The notes under the pieces were generated by a model. The model made no database searches, had not been told where the DNA came from, and saw nothing but the letters and a program-made list of their open reading frames with translations. The position numbers and the translations under genes are program-made. From Mesorhizobium shangrilense (GTDB lineage: Bacteria > Pseudomonadota > Alphaproteobacteria > Rhizobiales > Rhizobiaceae), in NCBI RefSeq assembly GCF_040537815.1, contig NZ_JBEWSZ010000013.1, positions 1 through 64,000 on the forward strand: 64,000 nucleotides of DNA, given 5' to 3'. Numbering within the stretch: position 1 is the stretch's first letter; each line of letters starts with the position of its first letter. This document shows, piece by piece, positions 35,959 to 43,229 of the stretch.

Positions 35959-36077
35959 TGTCCGAAACTGGACAAGAATGTCGCAAACCCGACCGAAAGG
36001 CCGCCAAAGGCCGGGCCACCGGTTAGTGGGCAAGCGGTGGAACGCAAACGCAGCGCCAATCCGGCACGCAAATTGCT
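35959..36077 (+). promoter_or_regulatory. NifA upstream site and RpoN -24/-12 promoter (module copy C)
   Basis: TGTCCGAAACTGGACA (35959-35974) is TGT-N10-ACA. CGGCAC at 36062, five bases, TTGCT at 36073-36077 is the -24/-12 with correct spacing. No convincing gene lies downstream before the convergent glycosyltransferase gene, so its transcript is an orphan. Confidence 0.72.
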
Positions 36078-36449
36078 TCGGTGATCTTGTCAGTGGGGCG
36101 TTGTGGAGAATAGGCGATCAACATGGAGCGTGCTCGATGCTCGCCAATGCGATGGCCAGAACAGGACGATGAACCCAGCCACACCAAGGAGCTTGACCGC
36201 TACTAGTAAGCCACGGCGCTTCCCCCCAAGATCGCGCCTCTGTCTCCCAAGCCGGTTGGCCTCGACCAGTAAACGAGGGCCACCCGATGAAGCTCTCGGA
36301 CCTGGTCACAGCGCATATGGCACCAAGGACGCCCCTCGGCCATGTCCGCTCGATGCGGGCCAGGCACGCACTGATATGTGGACGAAAAAGTGCGCTTGGC
36401 CGGTTGGACGCTCGAGCAGTCCCGCACCTCTCCGATCCGTCGCCCCTGA
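36078..36449 (+). other. stretch downstream of promoter copy C, no clear gene
   Basis: Open frames exist (for example ATG 36121, MERARCSPMRWPEQD, 28 codons) but none shows a motif or family pattern. A transcript from 36089 would run antisense into the glycosyltransferase gene. It may hold a small RNA or a lost gene. Confidence 0.35.
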
Positions 36450-37886
36450 TCAGCTGGTTTGGAACGGTTCCCGGTATTGCACCCCCTCAAAGCTGGATAG
36501 AGCCGATTGAATCGACTCATACCACTTTGGAATTTGCGAGATTTGCGTACTCGAGCGCAGGCAGTTTTCGCGCGCGGTTCTGGCCATCTCCTCGAAATCA
36601 CTATAACCGGTCGCAAGGCGATGCATCATTTCTGCAGCTTTGTCCTCGATGTCCGGCTCGTCGAGGACAACGCCATTCAGCCCATTTACGACCTGCCTCT
36701 TTAGGCCAAAGGCGGACGACACTACGACGGGTTTTCCTCGGAACAGGGCCTCTGTTGCTGTCAGGCCGAAGCCCTCCTCGCGAGAGAGCGCAAATACTCC
36801 ATGGGCGTTCTGTTGCAGCCGGCCGACAATTTCGGCATTTGCGTCGTGGTCCTTCATCGAGATACAGGTCAGATACACGCGCCGCCGCACTTCCTTGGGT
36901 AATTGAGAGCATAATGCGACGCATTTCTCGAAATACTCGCGTCCTTCAGGATCGTCGGCAACATCCAAAGGATCCGGTCCCGCGATCACCATGCGTATAT
37001 CGTCTGCATCGGCGAGCGCCATTTTCACAAAGCGATCGAAAGCGGCGATGATCCGGTCAATTCCTTTCAGTCCATCCCACCTGGATACATGCAGGAAATA
37101 CCGCGAGCCGAGAATGTTCTGAAGGGATGAGGTGGGCTCGAATTCTTGGCTATTGAACGAAAACGAATTCTCCAGCGTCTTGCCCGCTGGCCCTTCATAG
37201 TTACGGTTCTTGCTTGAGAATGGGCTGATCGATGGCTGGATGATATCTATGGGGAGACCGGTATCAAAGGCATATTCCTTGGCGCTCAGGACAATGCGCT
37301 GGAATTGACGCAGGTATTCTCCCAGAAACCCCCAGGTTTCGTCGACTGTCGGGGTGCGCTTTGGATAGCCGATGTGGCATCGCCAGATAGCCGGGTGCGG
37401 GTGAGAGTCCAGGAACTTCGCAGCTGCACCAAGTGGCTGCGGATCATGAATAATCAGAAAGGCATCAGGTCTGATAATCCTTTCCAGCTGCGCGGCGCCT
37501 TGCTTCGATGCCTCAAGATAATGCGGCAGCAGATCATTCAAGCCTGCCACAGCGGCGTCGTGCAGAGAATTGTGAAGTCCTTTGGTGAACTCAAAAAATT
37601 GCTCTTCCTTCGGTTTAAAAATGAGCCAACGCACATCAAAACCAAGTTCCCGAAGGAGGCATATGTGGTGTGGAAGCATTTCGGCCACCCCACCGCCGAA
37701 CGCGGTGGAATTTATGTGCCAAATAGAACGGCGGCCAATCTTGTCACGAATTGCACTGGACGAACGAAATAGTTCATTGAGAAGTTCGTCATACTTGTTT
37801 CGTTCCGCTGCGTAATGCTCAAGTACCGAGCCTTCTATCAGCACCTCATCAAATAGTGGTGTGCGGGATTTCGTTGATACTTTCAT
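36450..37886 (-). CDS. GT4 glycosyltransferase, trehalose synthase (TreT)-like
   Basis: 478 residues in two Rossmann halves. N-terminal half: IWHINSTAFGGGVAEMLPHH, DAFLIIHDPQPLG and AIWRCHIGYPKR. C-terminal half: RYFLHVSRWDGLKGIDRIIA (nucleotide-sugar site) and FALSREEGFGLTATEALFRG with the E-x7-E motif. This is the pattern of trehalose glycosyltransferring synthase, which joins NDP-glucose and glucose, and of related alpha-glycosyltransferases. It overlaps the HAD phosphatase gene by four bases and is the last gene of a five-gene leftward operon. The true acceptor may be a modified sugar. Confidence 0.82.
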   Translation of the reverse strand: MKVSTKSRTPLFDEVLIEGSVLEHYAAERNKYDELLNELFRSSSAIRDKIGRRSIWHINSTAFGGGVAEMLPHHICLLRELGFDVRWLIFKPKEEQFFEFTKGLHNSLHDAAVAGLNDLLPHYLEASKQGAAQLERIIRPDAFLIIHDPQPLGAAAKFLDSHPHPAIWRCHIGYPKRTPTVDETWGFLGEYLRQFQRIVLSAKEYAFDTGLPIDIIQPSISPFSSKNRNYEGPAGKTLENSFSFNSQEFEPTSSLQNILGSRYFLHVSRWDGLKGIDRIIAAFDRFVKMALADADDIRMVIAGPDPLDVADDPEGREYFEKCVALCSQLPKEVRRRVYLTCISMKDHDANAEIVGRLQQNAHGVFALSREEGFGLTATEALFRGKPVVVSSAFGLKRQVVNGLNGVVLDEPDIEDKAAEMMHRLATGYSDFEEMARTARENCLRSSTQISQIPKWYESIQSALSSFEGVQYREPFQTS

Positions 37887-38572
37887 TTCGTGGCCCGCCG
37901 TTCAGTCTGAGAAGCAGGTTCAGCGCGGCCGGTTAGAAAGGAAGCCTCGCTAAAATTCTCTATCCAGCCCCTGGTGTCAGGGTGACCCCTGGCATTGGGG
38001 CCGACACCTACGCAGTCGCAGCCTGCAGCGATCGCCGCTTCAATACCGGTGCGGGAATCCTCAAAAACCAAGCATCTTTTGGGAGTGATGCGCAGCATTC
38101 GCAACAGCGTTTGATAGGGTTGCGGATGCGGCTTTCCGTGACTGACGTCCTCGGCTGCAATCATGATCCTCGGGCGGGAGAGCCCAGCGGCCTCGAGGCG
38201 GGCAAGGGCCGAAACCCTTGCCGAAGAGGTGACAATAGATCTCCGTTCGGCGGGGATCGAGCTATAGAACTCTGCGGCGCCCTGGATCGGTTGCAACAGC
38301 CTCATCGCTTGGATCTCATAATCCGCAATGCGAGTTGCTTCGCGTTCTGGCGAGCGACCGGGCGTAATCGCCGCCACCAGGTCGACGTCCCGGCGGCCGG
38401 CCGACATCCGAATTGCGTAATCCGGAGAGATCCGTTCCTCTCGTGCCCATCGACGGAGTGCGCTTTCGACCACAGCCTCCGAATCTACAAGGGTACCGTC
38501 CAGATCGAAGGCAACATGATCATAATCTTCGAGCTGAACATTGACGGTTGTGGTTTTCGTTCGATCTTTCAC
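37883..38572 (-). CDS. HAD-superfamily sugar phosphatase/phosphomutase-like protein
   Basis: 229 residues. Motif I HVAFDLDGTLVDSEAV with the nucleophile Asp, motif II RSIVTSSARVSALARLEAAG, motif III DVSHGKPHPQPYQ, motif IV LVFEDSRTGIEAAIAAGCD: the beta-phosphoglucomutase/phosphatase subgroup. The GKPxP block and the cap suggest a phosphosugar substrate. GTG 38572 is used. Coupled to the glycosyltransferase gene, it may remove a phosphate from the glycosylation product or its precursor. Confidence 0.82.
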   Translation of the reverse strand: MKDRTKTTTVNVQLEDYDHVAFDLDGTLVDSEAVVESALRRWAREERISPDYAIRMSAGRRDVDLVAAITPGRSPEREATRIADYEIQAMRLLQPIQGAAEFYSSIPAERRSIVTSSARVSALARLEAAGLSRPRIMIAAEDVSHGKPHPQPYQTLLRMLRITPKRCLVFEDSRTGIEAAIAAGCDCVGVGPNARGHPDTRGWIENFSEASFLTGRAEPASQTERRATK

Positions 38573-38588
38573 GGCTTTCCTCCCCGTA

Positions 38589-39835
38589 TCAGCCCGAATG
38601 ATGCTTGCTGGAGAGACATACTCTTTCTGTGGTGTGGAACGCCTCCGCGCAGTATTCGACTATGGGTGCGTCAGTGACCTGTGCAGTCATGTCCTCGTCC
38701 TTGCGGTAGTCTGCGAGTGCTCGCTCCAGTGCCGGCTGCAAAGCTGCGAAAAATGCACCTTCCATGGACGCATTGCTCATGTATGTCCCTGGGTAGCCGG
38801 TGTAGATACCGTGTTGCAGACACCTCTGAGCGAAGACCCTTCCATGCTTTTGCGAGGGCAGAACGATTCTGAACATGGTATCGCTCCGAGCACGCGCGCA
38901 GGTATTTCGCTACGCTCGAACGAGGTCTGGAACTGCCTCTTGAGCGCTAAGCCGCTCTCGGCGATGCGAGCCGCGATTTCTGCTTCTTCAGAGATTTCCT
39001 GTGTCAGGTTGCCGGCCACATAGGCCCGGTTCTCGCGCAGATAGGTATTACCAAGGTAGGCCTTGTCGGCTCCCACCATGGCACCGGCGGTGCCGACGAC
39101 CGCGGAAAGGCCAATGCCTTGTGCGATCCCCTTCGCCAATGTGATGAGGTCAGCTTTCACACCGTGTTTTCGGTAGTAGCCACCCTTGGCGTAACGACGT
39201 CCGCATAGAACCTCATCAACGATAAGCAATACTCCATGCGGGCTAGCCATCCTGGAGATCTCCTGGAGCAATTCCGGAGGAAAGACCGAAGACTCAGGCG
39301 TGACGAAAATGCCCGCGACTCTCCCCTCGTTCCCGACTAGCTGCTGCTCAAGGTTATCGAGATCATATTGGAAATCCTGGATATGCTGATCCTTGGCCGG
39401 CGGATTGCCCGACCAGGGGTGCTGTTGAAAGATGTCGTGCCACCCGTGGAAGCCAGCCGTCAGGATGACCGGCCGGCCAGTTCGGTGTCGGGCGATCCGA
39501 ACAGCCGCTTCCGTCGCACAAGATCCGGTCCTCAGAAAGAACACTCTGGAATTGCTTGGGAACATCTCCGAGATTTTCCCGGCGAGTATCTGGCGTTGCT
39601 CACTCACCGGAGATGGCAGAATATCAGTTTCTCGCTCCATCGCCTGCGCAAGCTTGGCCTTGAACACTGGGTCATTGTTGCCCAAGGGCGAAGCCCCGCT
39701 GCAGGACGTCATATCCAGATAGATCTTGCCGTTGATATCCTCCGCCATCCCGCCATTGGCGGACCGGAATATGATGGATGACCGGGTGTCACGCTCCCAT
39801 TCCGCCAAATGCTCGGTAGCTCCAGGATCGAGCAT
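38589..39835 (-). pseudogene. class III PLP aminotransferase (glutamate-1-semialdehyde aminomutase type), one frameshift
   Basis: Frame one from ATG 39835 shows IIFRSANGGMAEDINGKIYL, VFFLRTGSCATEAAVRIARH, GVLLIVDEVLCGRR (PLP Asp) and LITLAKGIAQGIGLSAVVG (PLP Lys). Near 38880 homology moves to the next frame, MFRIVLPSQKHGRVFAQRCL, GYPGTYMSNASME, ending at 38589. Joined length ~415 residues is normal. The break removes only the last quarter; it may be a sequencing error or a true mutation. Relatives in aminoglycoside pathways aminate a sugar C6 aldehyde made by a GMC-type oxidase; the gene upstream is a GMC oxidoreductase. Confidence 0.78.
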
Positions 39836-39847
39836 CGAAATTGCCCC

Positions 39848-41338
39848 TTACTTGACTGACATGGCCATTCGCCTGGCGTTGGCCATGAATGTGTGTGTCG
39901 GATTGCTGCTCCCCGCGAAGTTCATAACGGAGCCATCCATGACATGGATGTTGGTGAACCCGTGGACCCTGCCGCAGCTGTCTACCACCGAGGTCCTCGG
40001 ATCACATCCGGCACGCATCGTGCCGTGCAGGTGGCCGCTGCCTTTTCCATGGGAAGATGGCTCTCGCTCGATGCGGAATGCGCCAAGATGGCGCAGAATG
40101 TCATCCGCGCGGTCGGCGAGAAAATTTATTCGCGCACGGTCATTTTCGGAGTTTCGGTATTCGAAACGGATGTAAGGGATACCGTACTGGTCAACGGCCT
40201 CGTCAAGCACGACGCGATTATGCGACCATGGCTCTTCTCCAGCTGTGTAGTGCAGGCGCACAAGGCCGACGTTCTTATCCGGCGAGGGGAAATTCGCTTC
40301 ATAAATGAGGCCGCCAAATCTGCATGGCACGTCGTTATGCTCGTAGAAGTCATCGGTATAAACCGTCGCATGCGGTCCCCAGTGCGGAGCAAATGCACCG
40401 GAGCCGCGATCGGCCGGTTCCATGTAGCCGACGGAGTAGCCTTTAATCTTGAATGAGAGGCCCCGCCCAACGAGGCCGGATTCGTTTCCTATTCCCTTCG
40501 GTGCATGCCCACTCTTCGACCGAAGCATCAATGCCGCTGATTGTATCGCGTTTGCGCAGACGATGACCCTTTCAACTGGGATCCGGATCAGTTCCGATGA
40601 GAGCGGCACATAGCACTCAAGGGCTTCAGCCCGACCGTCGTCCCGCATTTCGATCCGGTTGACGAAACAGCCGTATAGAACCGAGATCGTTCCTGGCAGG
40701 GGAGAGTCATCCAAAATGTTTCTTGCAAGCACTGATGCTCTCGCATCCGTAGGGCACACCAGATCATCGCAAGCCGAACAATTGGTGCATCCCTTGTTGG
40801 TCCTTGGCGGCCTGATTGCCAGGGGGATGCTCTTTGATCTTATGCTGAGTTCCTGCATTGCATTGGATAACATCAACCCACGCGGACTGGCTGGATACGA
40901 TAGGAACCCATTCGCACCACTGACCTCCAGGAGATGCTCGATCTCCGAATAGTAGGGTTCAAGATCCTGGAGGGTAATGGGCCAATTAATCTCCATGTCA
41001 GTCGCAAGATATTGGGAGACTGACAGATCTGCTTGTCGGTACCTGAACGTTATCCCGTTGTAGAACGGCATCCCGCCGCCGACGCAGCACGCTGTCCATG
41101 GGTTACCATCGGCGGGGCCGTTGGAAGTGAGTGCCTTGCTGTAGGCCGCTTGATGAGGCTCAAGCATGGCGCCAGGGGAAACCAGGCCTCCATATTCCAG
41201 GACGGCCACATGGCAGCCCCTTTCCGCAAGTGTTCGGGCGACGATCGATCCAGATGGCCCGGAGCCGACGATAACCGCATCGAAGTTTGTGTAATTACAT
41301 GAGTCCGCTGCAATGTGTCTGATGTCCGTCACGGTCAA
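39848..41338 (-). CDS. GMC-family FAD-dependent oxidoreductase
   Basis: 496 residues. AVIVGSGPSGSIVARTLAER is the FAD-binding GxGxxG; GGGMPFYNGITFRYRQADL is the GMC signature region; GHLHGTMRAGCDPRTSVVDS, NIHVMDGSVMNFAGSSNPTH give the C-terminal active-site His and Asn/His positions. CTNCSACDDLVCPTDARAS is a Cys-rich loop. GMC enzymes oxidise alcohols, often sugar hydroxyls (compare NeoQ/BtrQ). TTG 41338 or GTG 41332 are candidate starts, directly after the stop of the preceding gene. It is followed 12 bp later by the aminotransferase gene. Confidence 0.86.
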   Translation of the reverse strand: MTVTDIRHIAADSCNYTNFDAVIVGSGPSGSIVARTLAERGCHVAVLEYGGLVSPGAMLEPHQAAYSKALTSNGPADGNPWTACCVGGGMPFYNGITFRYRQADLSVSQYLATDMEINWPITLQDLEPYYSEIEHLLEVSGANGFLSYPASPRGLMLSNAMQELSIRSKSIPLAIRPPRTNKGCTNCSACDDLVCPTDARASVLARNILDDSPLPGTISVLYGCFVNRIEMRDDGRAEALECYVPLSSELIRIPVERVIVCANAIQSAALMLRSKSGHAPKGIGNESGLVGRGLSFKIKGYSVGYMEPADRGSGAFAPHWGPHATVYTDDFYEHNDVPCRFGGLIYEANFPSPDKNVGLVRLHYTAGEEPWSHNRVVLDEAVDQYGIPYIRFEYRNSENDRARINFLADRADDILRHLGAFRIEREPSSHGKGSGHLHGTMRAGCDPRTSVVDSCGRVHGFTNIHVMDGSVMNFAGSSNPTHTFMANARRMAMSVK

Positions 41339-41946
41339 TAGTCTCCTGTGGGGTGTGCGGTAGCTGGCCAGCGGGCGGTGCTCGCGATGGAGGCCAGGAG
41401 GTGCTTATACGGGCCACGTAGTGGGGAACCGCGATGCCTGCCGGGCCGGTGGCAGGGTGACGGTAGTTGACGAAGAGGCCGTCGTAGGTACGCGCGACCC
41501 AGAGGTACACTTCGTCCGGGTCGCTGCTGCGGCCGCAGAGGATGACAATCCGCCAAAGTGTTCCAGTCTCGGGCACCGGGGGTGCGACGAAGGTCACTGT
41601 ACGAAACCATGAAGGGGTCGCGGAGGGGTCGGCCGAGGAACTCCTCCACTCGGGGTATGGGTATCTGGGCCAGGTCCTTCACTCCGTCGAGGCCGGAGAC
41701 CGCGGAGCGCACCGCCTCAGCGAAGGAGTCGGTTGCGCTTGCAGGGAAGGTGATGGGGCCCATACCTACGTACCAGCCGATGGAGGACCGCGAGGGACCC
41801 GTCAGGGTGTCGAGCAGGACACTGAGCAGAGTGGTGCCGGAGCGGTTCTCACCGCCGAGCAGGACAGGGTTAGAGGGCAGGGCGAGAGGAGGGGACACGT
41901 CTTTGTCCATGCCCACATTTACTAGGAGAGGTTTGGAAGTGTTCAC
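41335..41946 (-). CDS. P-loop sulfotransferase-like protein, possibly frameshifted
   Basis: 203 residues from GTG 41946, which has GAGGAG seven bases upstream. NPVLLGGENRSGTTLLSVLL is the PAPS-binding P-loop of sulfotransferases. The C-terminal half is Arg/Pro/Leu rich without family features, and the alternative frame (from about 41597) looks more protein-like (GTLWRIVILCGRSSDPDEV), so a frameshift near 41600 is possible. It is the first gene of the NifA/RpoN-type operon. Sulfation of a sugar product is a reasonable guess but unproven. Confidence 0.5.
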   Translation of the reverse strand: MNTSKPLLVNVGMDKDVSPPLALPSNPVLLGGENRSGTTLLSVLLDTLTGPSRSSIGWYVGMGPITFPASATDSFAEAVRSAVSGLDGVKDLAQIPIPRVEEFLGRPLRDPFMVSYSDLRRTPGARDWNTLADCHPLRPQQRPGRSVPLGRAYLRRPLRQLPSPCHRPGRHRGSPLRGPYKHLLASIASTARWPATAHPTGDY

Positions 41947-42118
41947 TTTCGTCTCCTCAAGCACGAGACTTTAGGCGACGCGATCACTGCCGGACCGGTA
42001 CCCCTCGGGAGGTGGCGTAGCCAGAATTCATGCGCATCGACCTCAGATGGCTTTTTGAGCCCCCTGGAAGAGGTTTTGGGAGACTTCTCCTCAGTCCGTA
42101 CTCGTCTTGCGGATAGCC

Positions 42119-42212
42119 TTGCATGTACCGTGCCAAAGCAGAAAGCATTTGAAAACATCTGATTGGTCAGATTCTGTTACGTTGCATACCCGACATTGTC
42201 GGGTATTGGACA
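42119..42212 (-). promoter_or_regulatory. RpoN -24/-12 promoter and NifA site of the glycosyltransferase operon
   Basis: On the minus strand TGGCAC (42135-42130), GGTAC, ATGCA gives GG and GC ten bases apart; the -12 has one change (A for T). TGTCGGGTATTGGACA at 42197-42212 is an exact TGT-N10-ACA NifA site 62 bp upstream. Transcription would begin near 42110, ~160 bp before the first gene. Confidence 0.72.
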
Positions 42213-42452
42213 ACGATGGCGCATGATGCATGCTTTATCTTAGAGTTCTGTCCGCAATTCTTGGGACAGCGCCGGGCAACTATGGGCCGGAATGATCAGC
42301 GCGCCACTGCCGGCAGGCTGATGAGAGGATCATCTGACATGAAACAACTGCTTTACGCCGCAACTGGCTTTGCCGCTGTCACCTTCCTGCCGAGCGCCGC
42401 ACTGGCTCAGGATGCCTCTTGGAGCGTCATCTGGCGTTCGATAGCTTTCTTG

Positions 42453-42665
42453 TCAGCTTCTTCGCCTTTCCCACTCATTGCCGTGATATCCCCAACAAAC
42501 CGCTGCTCTATAATGTGGGGATCTTCTGGTTCTCTGCTTCACGCTCATTGCATTGATCGCGAAGGAAAATCGAAGCGACAGGAGCAGCGCGGCGAGCGGC
42601 CCGAGGACCCACCACACTTTGGCCGAAACCGTAAGGAGGGCGAACGATATGGCTATGGCCAGCAA
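42453..42665 (-). CDS. possible small membrane protein
   Basis: Frame with LAIAISFALLTVSAKVWWV and LGPLAALLLSLRFSFA, one or two membrane segments. It is in frame with, and directly after, the stop of the nuclease-like gene, and its only candidate start is TTG 42665. It may be a decayed gene. On the other strand MKQLLYAATGFAAVTF at 42339 looks like a signal peptide but leads nowhere. Confidence 0.25.
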   Translation of the reverse strand: MLAIAISFALLTVSAKVWWVLGPLAALLLSLRFSFAINAMSVKQRTRRSPHYRAAVCWGYHGNEWERRRS

Positions 42666-42716
42666 CAGGGCCCGCCATAGGATCGGTTGCGAGCGAGCTC
42701 TAAATATGGGCCAGGT

Positions 42717-43208
42717 CTAGCAATGATCGGTCTGCCCTCTTCGGTTTGTGACGGCATCGAAGGGAGGCGAAATTCCACTCTCGCGCTGAGCGAGTAGGTT
42801 AAAATCGGCGATCGGACGCCGGTCGGGCGTCTTGTCGACCGCCTTGCGTAGACACTCATTCATATCGAGGACGTAAGTGGCCCACATGCCGTAGCGCGCT
42901 GCCATCGCGTAGTTCTGAACGGTCAGATACTGGCCGTTCACGGGGTAGGGCGCGGCGACCCGCGCCCATCCGACACGCAGCATTTCGAGGGCGAGATCCT
43001 CGCCGCCCGTTGCGCAGCGACCGAGCGGCACACCGTCATGGCTGTAGCCGAGAACAGCACATTCGACGCTTTTGTTGCCGACAGTGCGTTTCAGCCATGC
43101 CTTGGCGAGCGGATCGCATAGGACCGGGGGCGGCGCCTTGATCTTGTCGCGGGCCTCCCATTTGGGATTGAGCGCCCATTGCGGCAGCCCGCATCCATCT
43201 ACTGACAT
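42717..43208 (-). CDS. thermonuclease (SNase-like) family protein, probably 5'-truncated
   Basis: 163 residues. VECAVLGYSHDGVPLGRCAT, LALEMLRVGWARV and QNYAMAARYGMWAT fit the C-terminal part of staphylococcal-nuclease-fold proteins found near transfer genes. The usual N-terminal strand (DGDT...RLxGIDAPE) is missing, so the gene is likely truncated, or the start at 43208 follows a deletion. It follows the S46 peptidase gene by ~20 bp. Confidence 0.5.
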   Translation of the reverse strand: MSVDGCGLPQWALNPKWEARDKIKAPPPVLCDPLAKAWLKRTVGNKSVECAVLGYSHDGVPLGRCATGGEDLALEMLRVGWARVAAPYPVNGQYLTVQNYAMAARYGMWATYVLDMNECLRKAVDKTPDRRPIADFNLLAQRESGISPPFDAVTNRRGQTDHC

Positions 43209-43229
43209 TTGCCAACGTTTTCTATCCGC

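Larger units (their letters stand above)
35415..36100 (+). repeat. ~700-bp direct repeat, copy C
   Basis: Counterpart of 25180-25920 in the same orientation, 10.2 kb away. It spans the divergent promoter region between the prxS-side genes and a rightward NifA/RpoN promoter. Homologous recombination between the copies would delete the P450 block, fdxB, nifQ, rpoN2 and prxS. Confidence 0.65.

Noticed and set aside
42339..42680. Secreted protein starting MKQLLYAATGFAAV
   Set aside because: It has a signal-peptide-like start, but the sequence after ALAQDASW is not protein-like and no family is recognised; probably a remnant.
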